Shown: piece after piece, positions 6,201-13,396 of the stretch
Layout of the letters: the number at the start of each line of letters is the position of its first letter
Position numbering within the stretch: position 1 is the first letter of the stretch
Assembly: GCA_964510785.1 (NCBI GenBank)
Contig: CAZECM010000070.1
Coordinates: forward strand, 1 to 15,578
Direction: 5' to 3'
DNA length: 15,578 bases
From: JAAYZM01 sp964510785
Lineage (GTDB): Bacteria > Actinomycetota > Actinomycetes > Actinomycetales > Cellulomonadaceae
The notes under the pieces: generated by a model
Databases searched by the model: none
Told to the model about the DNA's origin: nothing
Seen by the model: the letters and a program-made list of their open reading frames with translations, nothing else
Program-made: the position numbers and the translations under genes

Positions 6201-9200
6201 GGGACCAGCCTCGGCGTCGGGGCCGAGGTTGGTCACGTCGAGCCCCCACGTGATCGGCTCACCGGCGACGATCTCGGTCGGGTCCGTCAGCACGGACTTC
6301 GCGAGCTCGAGGTCCACGAGCGGGATGTTGACGTCCGCCTCGGTGTCGTCCTCGTAGGGCACCGGGTCGCCCGTGACGGGGTCGAGATGGCCGGGCGCGC
6401 CCGAGCCGTCCGTACCGGTCACGCGCGCCGTGTTCGTGTGGTCGAACCCGAGACCGAGCGTGGCATCGGTCCACGGGTGGGCCGGGTCGGGCGTCGCCTC
6501 GTAGGTGATCGTCACCTCGCCGTCGACGGCGATCGGACCGCCCGTCCACCCGAGCGTCAGGCCCGTCGCCACCGTGCCCGACTGCGAGCTCGGGGCCGGG
6601 GCGATGTTCGCGACCGACCAGCCGGCGGGCAGCACGTCGGTCACCGCGAAGGTCGTCAGCGGGCTGTCGCCGTCGTTGCGCACGACGATCTCGAACTCGA
6701 CGGACTCACCGAGCGCCGTCTGACCAGGGTCGACCGTCTTGGTGATGGTCGGCTCGGGGAACAGCGGGGTGACGGTCGCGTCGTCGTCCACCGGGCCGTA
6801 CTGCCGGCGGCGCGTGTCGTCGTAGCCGGGACCCGTGGGGTGGGAGAAGTACTCGGTCACCTCGGCGACGTTGCGCAGGGCGCTGCCGTCGAGCGTGCTC
6901 GACGAGGCGAGCGTGCCGGAGTAGGTGAACACCTGGTTCGCGCCCACGGCGAGGCTCGAGAGCGTCCACGTGATGGTGCGCTCCCCCGTGACCGGGTTAG
7001 CGGTGCTGAGCGAGCCCGTGGGCGAGATCGAGGCGGGGGCGACGACGACGCCCGCAGGCACCGTGTCGACGACCTCGACGTCGTGGGCGGTCGACGTGCC
7101 CGTGTTCGTCACGACCACGCGGTAGTGGAACCCACCGCCGGCGTCGACCGAGATGCCGTTCTGCGCCGCCGGCGTGGTGGTCGGGTGGTCGACGCGCTTG
7201 GTGATCGTCAGGTTCGGCTCGCGCACCGTGACCGTGGCGTCGTCGTCGAGCGAGGCCGCCGTCGTCGGCGTGTCGTTCACGCCGTTCCACGACAGGGTCG
7301 CCGTGTTCTCGAGCGTCGTGCCGTTGCTGTTCGCGGGGACGTCCGTCACGGTGCCCTGGTAGGTGATGGTGACGGTGCGGACCGTGGCCGCGCGCGCGAC
7401 GTCACCGAGGTCGAGCGTGATCGTCTGGCCGGAGACCGACGGCGTCGCGCTCGGCGGCGTGGTCCACGTCGGGCCGTACTCGACGTCGACGTCGGAGATC
7501 GCGATGCCCGCGGGGACGACGTCGACGATCGTCGTGTCGTACAGGTTGATGTCGACGGGGATGGTCACGACCACCTCGTAGTCGACGATCTCGCCGACGA
7601 CGGCCGTGGTGCTCGACGCGCCGTCGACCGTCTTGACGATGGCCGGGCTGATCGCGGTGACCTGCTCCGTGGCCGTGCGGGTGTGGCGGCGGCGCGGGTC
7701 CGGGTCCGTCGGGTCGGTGCGGTCGTCGGGGACCGAGTAGCCGGTCACCGTGGCCGTGTTGTCGTAGCGCACACCACCGCCGGCGGCCGGGTCGATGACC
7801 ACGTCGTAGCTGAGCGACTGGCGCGAGGCGATCTCGCCGACGCCCGGCGTCGAAGTCTCGGCCGCGAGGTTGCCGATCGTCCACGTGATGAGCGTGCCGG
7901 CGCAGTCGGCCGACGCCGTGTCGATGGACACTGACGTGCCCGCCGGCTCGGTGATCGGAGCCTGGACAGCCAGCCCCGCCGGGACGCAGTCCACCACGAC
8001 GGTGTCGAACGACGTCGGGCGCCCGGTCACGTTCCACGCCTCGAGCGTGTACCTCACGGTCTGCTCGGCCACGATCGTGTCGTCGTCGGCGACCTTCGAG
8101 ACGCGCGGGTCGGGCTCGACCACGTGCGTGTTCGCGGTGTCTGAATCCTTGAGGGTGGTCGAGGAGAAGAACTGCGCGGTGTCGGTGCGGGGGTTCGACG
8201 TCGGGGCGTGCGTCCACGTCGTCGCACCCGGACGGATCCGAGCCGTGATCTGGACCGTGAACGTCTCGTCTGCCGCACCCACCGTGTAGGTGCCCGCGGG
8301 GAAGGCGAGCTGGCCCGAGGCGGCGGTGACTGTGAACTCACCGCCCGCGTGCGTGAAGGTGTTCCCGATGCTCGAGGTGGTCCACGAGCCACTCGGGTAG
8401 GTCACGCGGGTCTCGCTCGTGTCGATCTCCCAGTTCGCCGGCGTGGGCAGCACGTCACTCAGGGTCGCGTTCACGACCGACGTGCGCGCGGGGATCGTCA
8501 CGGAGTAGGTGTAGGTCGCCCACTCACCGATCGCGACCTGCGTGGAGTCCGCCCCGGGCGGGAACGCAGGCCCGGTGTTGTTGAGCCCCAGGGGCGAGCT
8601 GACCTTCTTGACGACCTCGACGCCCTCGACGAGGACGTGCGACGGGTCGACCACGCGGTCACCCTCCGCCGTCGGGATCCGCTCGTCCGCGGGCGGGCGG
8701 CCCGTGTAGTCGAGCGTGTCCTCGGGGTGGTAGGTCTGGCGGCCACCACTGTTGACGTCGGCCTCGTAGTGGATGACCGCCGCGGTGTTGGAGTGCGAGG
8801 TGTCGACCTCGGCCATCGCCGGGGTCACCGTGAGGTTGTAGGTGAGCGTGGTGCGGAACTCGCCGGCCGCGGCCGTCGTGACGTCGACGCCCGTCCAGGC
8901 GATGGCCCAGCGGTTGCCGTTCGCGCCCGACAGGCCGAGGGCGGAGCCCTTCTGGAGGGTCGCGGAGCCCGGCAGGCCGGTGAGCAGGTCTGAGACCTGC
9001 GTGCTCGTCAGCCCGTTGAGCGCGGCGGGGAGCAGGTCCCAGACGACGGCGTCGTACGCCGGGTAGTCGGAGGAGAGGTCGATCCGGTACGTGATCTCCT
9101 CGCCCTCGACGACCTCGATGCCGTCGCGGTTGGAGTTGAAGTCGGCACCGTTGGCCGAGTTCCCGCTCTCGGCGGTGCGGCCCGTCTCGTCCTCGACGTC

Positions 9201-11528
9201 GCGGATGCCCTTGAGGAGGCTCAGCGGCGGCGGGACGATCTCGGTCTCGGCCTGGTCACGCAGGAAGAACACGTCGCCGTGGACGTTCTCCTGCTGGTAC
9301 TTCATGAGGTTCTCGGGCTTGTCGACGACGGCGTTCACCGCGGCGGGCGTCACCGTGCCCCACACGTAGAGGTGGAGGGTCGCGATGTTCGCGGCGACGA
9401 TCCGGGGGGTGCCGGAACCCACCAGCCAGGTGAGCGTCTGGTCGCTGACCGCCGGAGCGGAGACCGCGGGGCCACCGGCCGCGGCCGCCGAACCCACGTA
9501 GGCGATGCCGTGCGGCAGGACGTCGGAGACCACGGCGTTGCGCGTGTCGACGGTCGTGGGGAAGCTCACCGTGAGCAGGTAGCAGACGGTGTCACCGAGG
9601 CGGAACTCGCCGGCGGGGTCGCTCGCATCCCCGGCACGCCAGTCGGCCGTGACCGGGTTCGCGGTGTCGCAGCCGGCTCCCGGAAGGGCGGAGCGCGCGA
9701 GGACCTGCTTGGAGATCGTCGCGACGGGGGCGGAGAGGCCGGCCTGCGAGTCGTCCCAGATGAGCCACGGACCGGACTCGTCGGTCGGGTCGATCGGCGT
9801 CGTCGTGGCCCGGAGCTCGACGGTGTTCGTGAAGCTGTCGCCGCCCGTCGTCGGGCCCCAGCCCGACGTGTCGTACTCGACACCCATGAGGACGGGGTAC
9901 TCGAGGGTCACGGAGCCGTTGGGTGCGATCGGGTCGTTCGTGTAGGTGAAGGTCACGACCTGCGTACCGCCGGGGCCATCCACGATCTGGGTGACGCTCC
10001 AGTCGCCGAACGTCGTTCCCGGAGCGGACAGGCAGTCTCCGGGGTTGGTCGACGTGGGGGTCGGGACGAGGCACATGCCGTCGGGGATCGCGTCGGTCAC
10101 GGTGATGCCCGCGGAGGAGGCGTACTCGGACGCCGAGACCGTGAGCGTGTACTGCGCGATCTCACCGTGCGCGAAGTCGTCGCGGTTCACGGACTTGACG
10201 ATCGCGAGGTCCATCGCGGTGATCGTCTCGGTGTCCGCGTCCCACACCTCGCGGTCAGTGCCCGGGAAGACGGGGCCGTCGAAGTGGCCCGAGGCGCGCG
10301 CGACGTTGGTCCACCCGTCGCCGTCCTCGTTCGAGCCCGCGGCACCGTGGCGCGTCGAGGCGCCCGTGTTGTTGTCGAGGTTCGCGGCCTGCTCGAGCGA
10401 GCCCGCGGTCGGCGCACCGCTCGACGCGGCGCTCCAGTCCACGGTGTTCTCGCGCAACGGCACCACGACGCCGTAGGAGATCGTCTGCGTGGCTCCCGCC
10501 GCGAGGTGGGGAAGGCGCCAGACGACGCGCGTGTACACGTCGCCCGCCGTCACACCGTGAGTGCTCGCGTCGGACGCGCTCGCGACCACGGTGTCGACCT
10601 CGGTGGGCGTGAGGCACGTCGCCGCGGGGACGGTCACGCCGTCACCGACGTTGCCCGCTCCGGTGTACTCGCCGTCGAGCGTCCCGGACCAGTCGTGCGT
10701 GGAGTTGTCGACCGTCGCGCATCCGACGAGCTCGAGCCCTGCGGGCAGCCAGTCGACCACCTCGACGCCGGAGAGGGGTCCGCCGACGCCGGTGGTGCCC
10801 TGGTTGGTGTTCGTCACCGTGAGCTCGTAGACGGCGCCCTGGTCGTGCGCGCCGCGGAGCAGCTCGTTCTCGGGGTAGGTGACCTGGGCCTTCTCGAGGC
10901 GCAGCGCCGTGATGTCGACCTCGACGTCGGTCGGGGCGCTCGAGGCCGTCGCGGCCTCCGCCGCCGGGCCGCCCACCCCCGTGCTGCCGGGGAACACGGG
11001 CCGGAGCGCCGGGTCGTTGCTCGTGTGTGCGGTCGCCTCGATCTCGATCGTCGATCCGACCGGGAAGACGACGGGGTTCGGCGTGAATGGCACGTGGAGA
11101 CGCATGTCGCCCCCGGACGGGAGGTCAGACACGTCCTCCCAGATCCAGAGCTGGAACCCTGCGGGCGGCTGACCCGTACCGAGCGCTCCCGAGGCGACGA
11201 CTCGGGGCGTGCCGACGCTGCCACCCTGGTCCGTCGTGGCCGCGCCGGGCGTGAGGCCGTTGGGCACGAGTACCGCGAAGCCGAGGTTGAACCTGTTCGA
11301 GCCGCTGTTGTCCGCCACGACCGTGAACGAACCGTCCTCGCCCGCGAGGATCGGCGACGGCGCGTCGAGCGAGGCCGTGAGGTCGGTGACCTCTGCGGCC
11401 TGCGCCGGGGCGAGCGGGACCGCCACGAGCCCGACGAAGGCGAGCACGAGCGCCGCGAGCAAAGCGGACACCTTGTGTTCAGCAGAGGCATTGGTACGAC
11501 GGCGTGCGGAAGTCAGGCCAAACAGCAT
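3255..11528 (-). CDS. Giant wall-anchored surface protein with about 15 DUF11-type repeats (2757 aa)
   Basis: Likely a long cell-surface stalk or adhesin. The ATG at 11528 is followed by an Arg-rich n-region, a hydrophobic core (about 20-40) and AQA|A at 42-45, so it is exported by Sec. Residues 46-205 are a beta-rich N-terminal region I do not recognise. From about 208 to 2700 come some 15 DUF11-like beta-sandwiches, each starting (L/I)xxxK, with a V-T/S-D-x-(L/I/V)-P-x-G motif mid-domain and N-(T/V/S)-A-x-V at the end. The C-terminal half has Asp/Asn-rich linkers such as DNNDDD. An unrelated module occupies 2432-2576. The end is DDELGVTGTE (LGVTG at 2724-2728), a membrane segment and RVRRV, a sortase signal. 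The ribosome-binding site is weak (GGGA about 9 bases upstream). The LuxR-type regulator lies directly upstream and the adhesin downstream. Ligand and function are unknown. Confidence 0.93.
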   Translation of the reverse strand: MLFGLTSARRRTNASAEHKVSALLAALVLAFVGLVAVPLAPAQAAEVTDLTASLDAPSPILAGEDGSFTVVADNSGSNRFNLGFAVLVPNGLTPGAATTDQGGSVGTPRVVASGALGTGQPPAGFQLWIWEDVSDLPSGGDMRLHVPFTPNPVVFPVGSTIEIEATAHTSNDPALRPVFPGSTGVGGPAAEAATASSAPTDVEVDITALRLEKAQVTYPENELLRGAHDQGAVYELTVTNTNQGTTGVGGPLSGVEVVDWLPAGLELVGCATVDNSTHDWSGTLDGEYTGAGNVGDGVTVPAATCLTPTEVDTVVASASDASTHGVTAGDVYTRVVWRLPHLAAGATQTISYGVVVPLRENTVDWSAASSGAPTAGSLEQAANLDNNTGASTRHGAAGSNEDGDGWTNVARASGHFDGPVFPGTDREVWDADTETITAMDLAIVKSVNRDDFAHGEIAQYTLTVSASEYASSAGITVTDAIPDGMCLVPTPTSTNPGDCLSAPGTTFGDWSVTQIVDGPGGTQVVTFTYTNDPIAPNGSVTLEYPVLMGVEYDTSGWGPTTGGDSFTNTVELRATTTPIDPTDESGPWLIWDDSQAGLSAPVATISKQVLARSALPGAGCDTANPVTADWRAGDASDPAGEFRLGDTVCYLLTVSFPTTVDTRNAVVSDVLPHGIAYVGSAAAAGGPAVSAPAVSDQTLTWLVGSGTPRIVAANIATLHLYVWGTVTPAAVNAVVDKPENLMKYQQENVHGDVFFLRDQAETEIVPPPLSLLKGIRDVEDETGRTAESGNSANGADFNSNRDGIEVVEGEEITYRIDLSSDYPAYDAVVWDLLPAALNGLTSTQVSDLLTGLPGSATLQKGSALGLSGANGNRWAIAWTGVDVTTAAAGEFRTTLTYNLTVTPAMAEVDTSHSNTAAVIHYEADVNSGGRQTYHPEDTLDYTGRPPADERIPTAEGDRVVDPSHVLVEGVEVVKKVSSPLGLNNTGPAFPPGADSTQVAIGEWATYTYSVTIPARTSVVNATLSDVLPTPANWEIDTSETRVTYPSGSWTTSSIGNTFTHAGGEFTVTAASGQLAFPAGTYTVGAADETFTVQITARIRPGATTWTHAPTSNPRTDTAQFFSSTTLKDSDTANTHVVEPDPRVSKVADDDTIVAEQTVRYTLEAWNVTGRPTSFDTVVVDCVPAGLAVQAPITEPAGTSVSIDTASADCAGTLITWTIGNLAAETSTPGVGEIASRQSLSYDVVIDPAAGGGVRYDNTATVTGYSVPDDRTDPTDPDPRRRHTRTATEQVTAISPAIVKTVDGASSTTAVVGEIVDYEVVVTIPVDINLYDTTIVDVVPAGIAISDVDVEYGPTWTTPPSATPSVSGQTITLDLGDVARAATVRTVTITYQGTVTDVPANSNGTTLENTATLSWNGVNDTPTTAASLDDDATVTVREPNLTITKRVDHPTTTPAAQNGISVDAGGGFHYRVVVTNTGTSTAHDVEVVDTVPAGVVVAPASISPTGSLSTANPVTGERTITWTLSSLAVGANQVFTYSGTLASSSTLDGSALRNVAEVTEYFSHPTGPGYDDTRRRQYGPVDDDATVTPLFPEPTITKTVDPGQTALGESVEFEIVVRNDGDSPLTTFAVTDVLPAGWSVANIAPAPSSQSGTVATGLTLGWTGGPIAVDGEVTITYEATPDPAHPWTDATLGLGFDHTNTARVTGTDGSGAPGHLDPVTGDPVPYEDDTEADVNIPLVDLELAKSVLTDPTEIVAGEPITWGLDVTNLGPDAEAGPVTITDTIPAGIVADDLADLTVSGTNWTVVSYDPVTRVLTLRHAGGVAAPSIGGPGAIPRVTVTATIDPGFVAATQTTRTLTNSATVEGTTDELEKDNNDDDASASVRPNADLELDKNAVTTGYIQGTFITWEIDVTNHGPSVSRTPFTVTDTLPAEVDPTTLELLSPSTDWSVVGGAPVGSVVTFEYDGDDLGVGDDTSTLSFRVQVLSNLFTTDPIVNDATVIPTTPDDNPNNNDDEAPVNHDTALADLSLVKSLASDDVVAGESGRYRIEVTNDGPSYAVAVEVTDVLPEGLTYAGGLVSHTGHTWVLDDEVANGDGTTTLTFVLDSGSGMLPDGSSSWFEFDVDVASWVTAEVTNVAEVSSSTPDDDPDNNDDDEKTVPLVETNLSITKVHDDAVRRVGDTVVFTVVVTNHGPADAENVALSDALPTGLTFEGLTDVFEATDGRDWTPAVVDDELTATLDDPLPAGETATVEITATLTAASFPSTTNVVTVTTTTDETNPDDNEATDPVPVDSPDLRVVKTALAESVQGGDELAYSIVVTNHGGAYADVVTLTDTLPVELAYISSAWDTTDPAHAVGDDCVLTGVDGDGLGGTLDCVLPGGLAAGQSATLTVTLAVPADIAVDTVLNTVVVASDDEDPTLRGDNDDDETVPVRWMAVTAHPACVLEAPWLDYEVDLHNVAVGSSLELEWFADADGDGVPDGAAIHTATAAVSAGDEISGRVLWPGAEIDADGVAVTLPGHRVARGGETATWQNLVEDESLLEHALTGAVLVRFSINPERWVAVTYPGITPECLVDRDTVLEIEKTADAERVDAGDTLTYTIEVRNTGNGAARDVVVTDVIPEQLKVERVRTAKPDSPEIMPWAECTVADEDSRGYGGTVTCELDGTLARGQVAPLITIVTTVDPEAETGDVVNVAEVEWTSADGDEETGVAEDDAEVEVRGDDELGVTGTELLGLLGVAVVLVLLGAGLVLIVRVRRV
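3429..10916 (-). repeat. Array of about 15 DUF11-type repeats
   Basis: The first-strand lysines are K213, K445, K607, K773, K974 or K975, K1145, K1299, K1444, K1597, K1744, K1892, K2030, K2168, K2299 and K2583. Units are about 135-230 residues long and clearly diverged at DNA level, so this is an old, non-recombining array, unlike the near-identical units in the adhesin. Units in the N-terminal half are longer and more irregular; units from about 1735 on are compact with DNND-type linkers, suggesting two phases of duplication (inference). Confidence 0.85.
3801..4235 (-). other. Non-DUF11 module inserted before the last repeat of the giant protein
   Basis: Residues 2432-2576 break the repeat array. 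The module is bracketed by similar segments, RWMAVTAHPAC and RWVAVTYPGITPEC, each with one cysteine (C2442 and C2571), which could form a disulfide. It contains DADGDGVPD (2471-2479), a DxDxDG-type calcium-binding loop, and LWPGAEIDADG with LPGHR. I recall similar C-x-PW-x-Y...LWPGA...PG...YP-x-TP-x-C segments near the C-termini of other actinobacterial wall-anchored proteins, but know no function. Confidence 0.6.
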
Positions 11529-11581
11529 GAATCACGTCCCAGGGCAGCGTGGAGGGTCCGGAAGCAGGGCAACCGTCACCA

Positions 11582-11666
11582 AGGTCTACCTGGCTACTCG
11601 TCCGTAGCCGGCGCTCTCACGAGGTGAATCTGGGGGTGAACACCCAAGTGAGAGGTGATAACACCT
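11582..11666 (-). promoter_or_regulatory. Candidate promoter and operator region of the giant gene
   Basis: In gene sense the element GTTCACCCCCAGATTCACCT (11641-11622) has two TCACC half-sites 12 bases apart and is shared with the adhesin promoter. A third half-site, 19 bases further upstream, lies in the palindrome AGGTGTTATCACCT (11666-11653). The first half-site is also part of a palindrome, GGGTGTTCACCC (11645-11634). TAGACCT (11588-11582), a candidate -10 box, is 33 bases downstream of the element, predicting a start near 11575 and a leader of about 46 bases. No clear -35 is seen. The whole region fills the gap between the regulator gene and the giant gene. Confidence 0.5.
11592..11609 (-). 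other. Small inverted repeat between operator and start of the giant gene
   Basis: GGCTAC (11592-11597) and GTAGCC (11604-11609) form a 6-base-pair inverted repeat with a 6-base loop, just upstream of the proposed -10 box. It could be a second protein-binding site or chance; it is too weak to call a terminator of the regulator gene. Confidence 0.3.
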
Positions 11667-11675
11667 AGCCTGGTC

Positions 11676-13286
11676 TCAGCGCTCGGGACGCCCGAGGTCG
11701 AACCCCCACTGGTGCGCCACCTCGAGGGCCTCCTCGCGGGAGTGCACCCCGAGCTTGCGATAGATGCTCCGCACCTGAGTCTTGACCGTGTTCACCGAGA
11801 CGAACAGGCGCGATGCGATCTTCTGCGCCGACGCGGTGCCCGCGAGCTCGACGAGGACGAGCTTCTCGCGCTCGCTCAGCTCGACCGCCTGGGCGTGCTC
11901 GAAGGCTGTGTCGTCCTGGGCGCCCAGCACCCGGCCAAGAACCTGGGCTCCGGCCGGGACGAGCTCGACGAGCGCCGCGAGGTCAGCTCGCGGGAGCAGC
12001 GCGAAGTGTGCGATGACGCCGTGCGTCCGGGCGAGCTCGAGCGCGCGTCCGAACTGCTCGGCAGCCTCGGCACGGCGACCGAGGCGCCACTGCGCCACCG
12101 CGGCGATCGCGGCGAGGTCGACACGTCCGAACGGCACGGACTCGTGGAGACCGGCGAGGCTCTGGACGAGGGCGCCCGTTGCATCGCCCTTGGCGAGGGC
12201 GAGGCGCGCCCGGACGGCGGTCAGCAGCGGACCGGGGGCGGCCCGGTCAAGGGCGGCCTCGGCGCGTGGCGGCCGCCCGACGGCGAGTGCGAGCTCCGCC
12301 TCGGCGAGCGTGAGCAGCGCCTCGTCGAGAGTTCCTCGTGCAGCGCTGCCACCACGGGGATGGTTCACCCGGGTCAGTTCCTCGAGCGCACCGAAGCGCT
12401 CTCCCGAGAGCAGACCGAGCCGCGCGCGAAGATACGCCTCCGCGCTCCACGAGAGATTCGTGTCGGGAGCCGGCCGGAACCGTGCGAGCGCCTCGCGCGC
12501 GGTGTCGAGCTCGAAGCGCGCCAGCGCCACCGCGGCCTCGACGAGCGGGTCCCACTCCTCGACGTACGTGCGCAGGTGCTCGGCCGCGGGTTCGATGGTC
12601 CGCGCCTTGCCCAGCCACTCCTCTGCCGGCTCGACGGAGTCGACGAGCGCGAGCATGAGGGCGGCGTCCTCGGCGCCGTTACGGGCGTAGTGGGGCATCG
12701 TGGAACGGCGCCCAGCCCAGTAGGCCTCCTGGAAGTCCCGGGTCGCGCCCACGACGTCCTGCACCAGCATCCTGGTCAGCCCCCACTGCAGCAGGACGAT
12801 CGACCGCAGCTCCCCCGGAACCTCGAGCCAGTCGGCGCGCGCCTCCTCGACGTGCGCACGGTCGCGCTCGACGATCGGGAGTCCAGCGGCGAAGCCCCGC
12901 GTCGAGCGCAGCGCGAGGATCTCGCCGATGCCGACGAGCGCTCGGTCCCCCGTCGCGTTGCCGGAGGTGCCCAGCTCGGCAAACTGCTGCGCCGCCTGCG
13001 TCGCGGCGCGAGGCGCGTCCTGGTCCAGGAAGTTCGCCGCTCCGCGGTGCGCCATGGACAGTGCCGGGCTCTTGCTCACGAGCTGCGCGGGCAGCGCGTC
13101 GAGCGCCGCGCGGAGGCGCTCGAGGTGCCAGCCGGCGATCTCGACGAGGTTGGCTTCCAGGAGCCTTGCCGCTTCCCTGAACTCCCCCGCGGCGATGGCC
13201 ACCTCGACGTGGTCGATCACTTGCGCACCATCTGCTTCACGGGCGCCGGCCCCACGATGCGCCTCGGACTCACTGCCCACGGTCAT
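11676..13286 (-). CDS. LuxR/MalT-type transcriptional regulator lacking the N-terminal NTPase (536 aa)
   Basis: A likely DNA-binding regulator of the adjacent surface-protein genes. Residues about 468-528 are a GerE/LuxR helix-turn-helix: LSEREKLVLVELAG, then QKIASRLFVSVNTVKTQVRSIYRKLGV. Residues about 20-460 are Ala/Leu-rich alpha-helical repeats (TPR-like). The beginning (VEVAIAAGEFREAARLLEAN, then LRAALDALPAQL) matches what normally follows the STAND NTPase domain in LAL/MalT regulators, but no P-loop domain is present. No response-regulator receiver domain is present either. The ATG at 13286 has no clear ribosome-binding site; a candidate promoter 36-65 bases upstream would give a leader of about 28 bases. 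It lies in the same orientation between map and the giant gene. The function of the helical region is unknown; ligand or partner-protein sensing is the usual idea. Confidence 0.88.
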   Translation of the reverse strand: MTVGSESEAHRGAGAREADGAQVIDHVEVAIAAGEFREAARLLEANLVEIAGWHLERLRAALDALPAQLVSKSPALSMAHRGAANFLDQDAPRAATQAAQQFAELGTSGNATGDRALVGIGEILALRSTRGFAAGLPIVERDRAHVEEARADWLEVPGELRSIVLLQWGLTRMLVQDVVGATRDFQEAYWAGRRSTMPHYARNGAEDAALMLALVDSVEPAEEWLGKARTIEPAAEHLRTYVEEWDPLVEAAVALARFELDTAREALARFRPAPDTNLSWSAEAYLRARLGLLSGERFGALEELTRVNHPRGGSAARGTLDEALLTLAEAELALAVGRPPRAEAALDRAAPGPLLTAVRARLALAKGDATGALVQSLAGLHESVPFGRVDLAAIAAVAQWRLGRRAEAAEQFGRALELARTHGVIAHFALLPRADLAALVELVPAGAQVLGRVLGAQDDTAFEHAQAVELSEREKLVLVELAGTASAQKIASRLFVSVNTVKTQVRSIYRKLGVHSREEALEVAHQWGFDLGRPER

Positions 13287-13321
13287 GGCTAGATCGTCGC
13301 AGCCCAGGCACCGCGAACGAA

Positions 13322-13351
13322 ATTATCGGTCCACCTCGAGCCGGTTTTCAC
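13322..13351 (-). promoter_or_regulatory. Candidate promoter of the regulator gene
   Basis: In gene sense GTGAAA (13351-13346) and GATAAT (13327-13322) are 18 bases apart in an AT-rich patch that stands out from the surrounding GC-rich DNA. The -35 side lies in an imperfect inverted repeat (GAGCCGGT-N4-ACCCGCTC, 13338-13357). It also contains TTCACCC on the plus strand (13347-13353), the half-site sequence seen at the two target promoters, so autoregulation is possible. No other gene is seen in 13287-13395. Confidence 0.5.
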
Positions 13352-13371
13352 CCGCTCCCGCGGCACCCCTC

Positions 13372-13396
13372 GGTCGCCGCGTCACCGCACGCGACC
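13372..13396 (-). terminator. Weak hairpin at the end of map
   Basis: GGTCGC (13372-13377) and GCGACC (13391-13396) pair over 6 bases with a 13-base loop that can partly pair inside; the outer base overlaps the map stop codon. There is no U tract. It may end the secY-adk-map transcript, but the evidence is thin. Confidence 0.3.

Noticed and set aside
3231..7934. Very long plus-strand open frame (over 1500 codons) opposite the giant surface gene
   Set aside because: It is the mirror of the DUF11 coding sequence. The translation is an Arg/Val/Asp/Gly string with no domain, signal peptide or recognisable motif, which is what GC-rich codon bias produces on the opposite strand.
11592..11609. Terminator for the regulator gene
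   Set aside because: The stem is only 6 base pairs without a U tail, lies about 67 bases past the stop codon, and is next to the proposed promoter; kept only as an inverted repeat.
9279..11627. Second long plus-strand open frame opposite the start of the giant gene
   Set aside because: Same reason: Arg/Val/Gly/Asp-rich, no family resemblance, while the minus strand encodes a signal peptide and ordered repeats.
11655..13292. Plus-strand open frame covering the regulator gene
   Set aside because: The minus strand has a clear GerE helix-turn-helix and helical repeats; the plus reading has low-complexity Arg/Glu/Leu sequence with no motif.
296..13395. Prophage, transposon or integrative element carrying the surface genes
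   Set aside because: No integrase, transposase, phage gene, terminal inverted repeat, tRNA or attachment-like duplication was seen at either edge. Insertion is inferred only from synteny.
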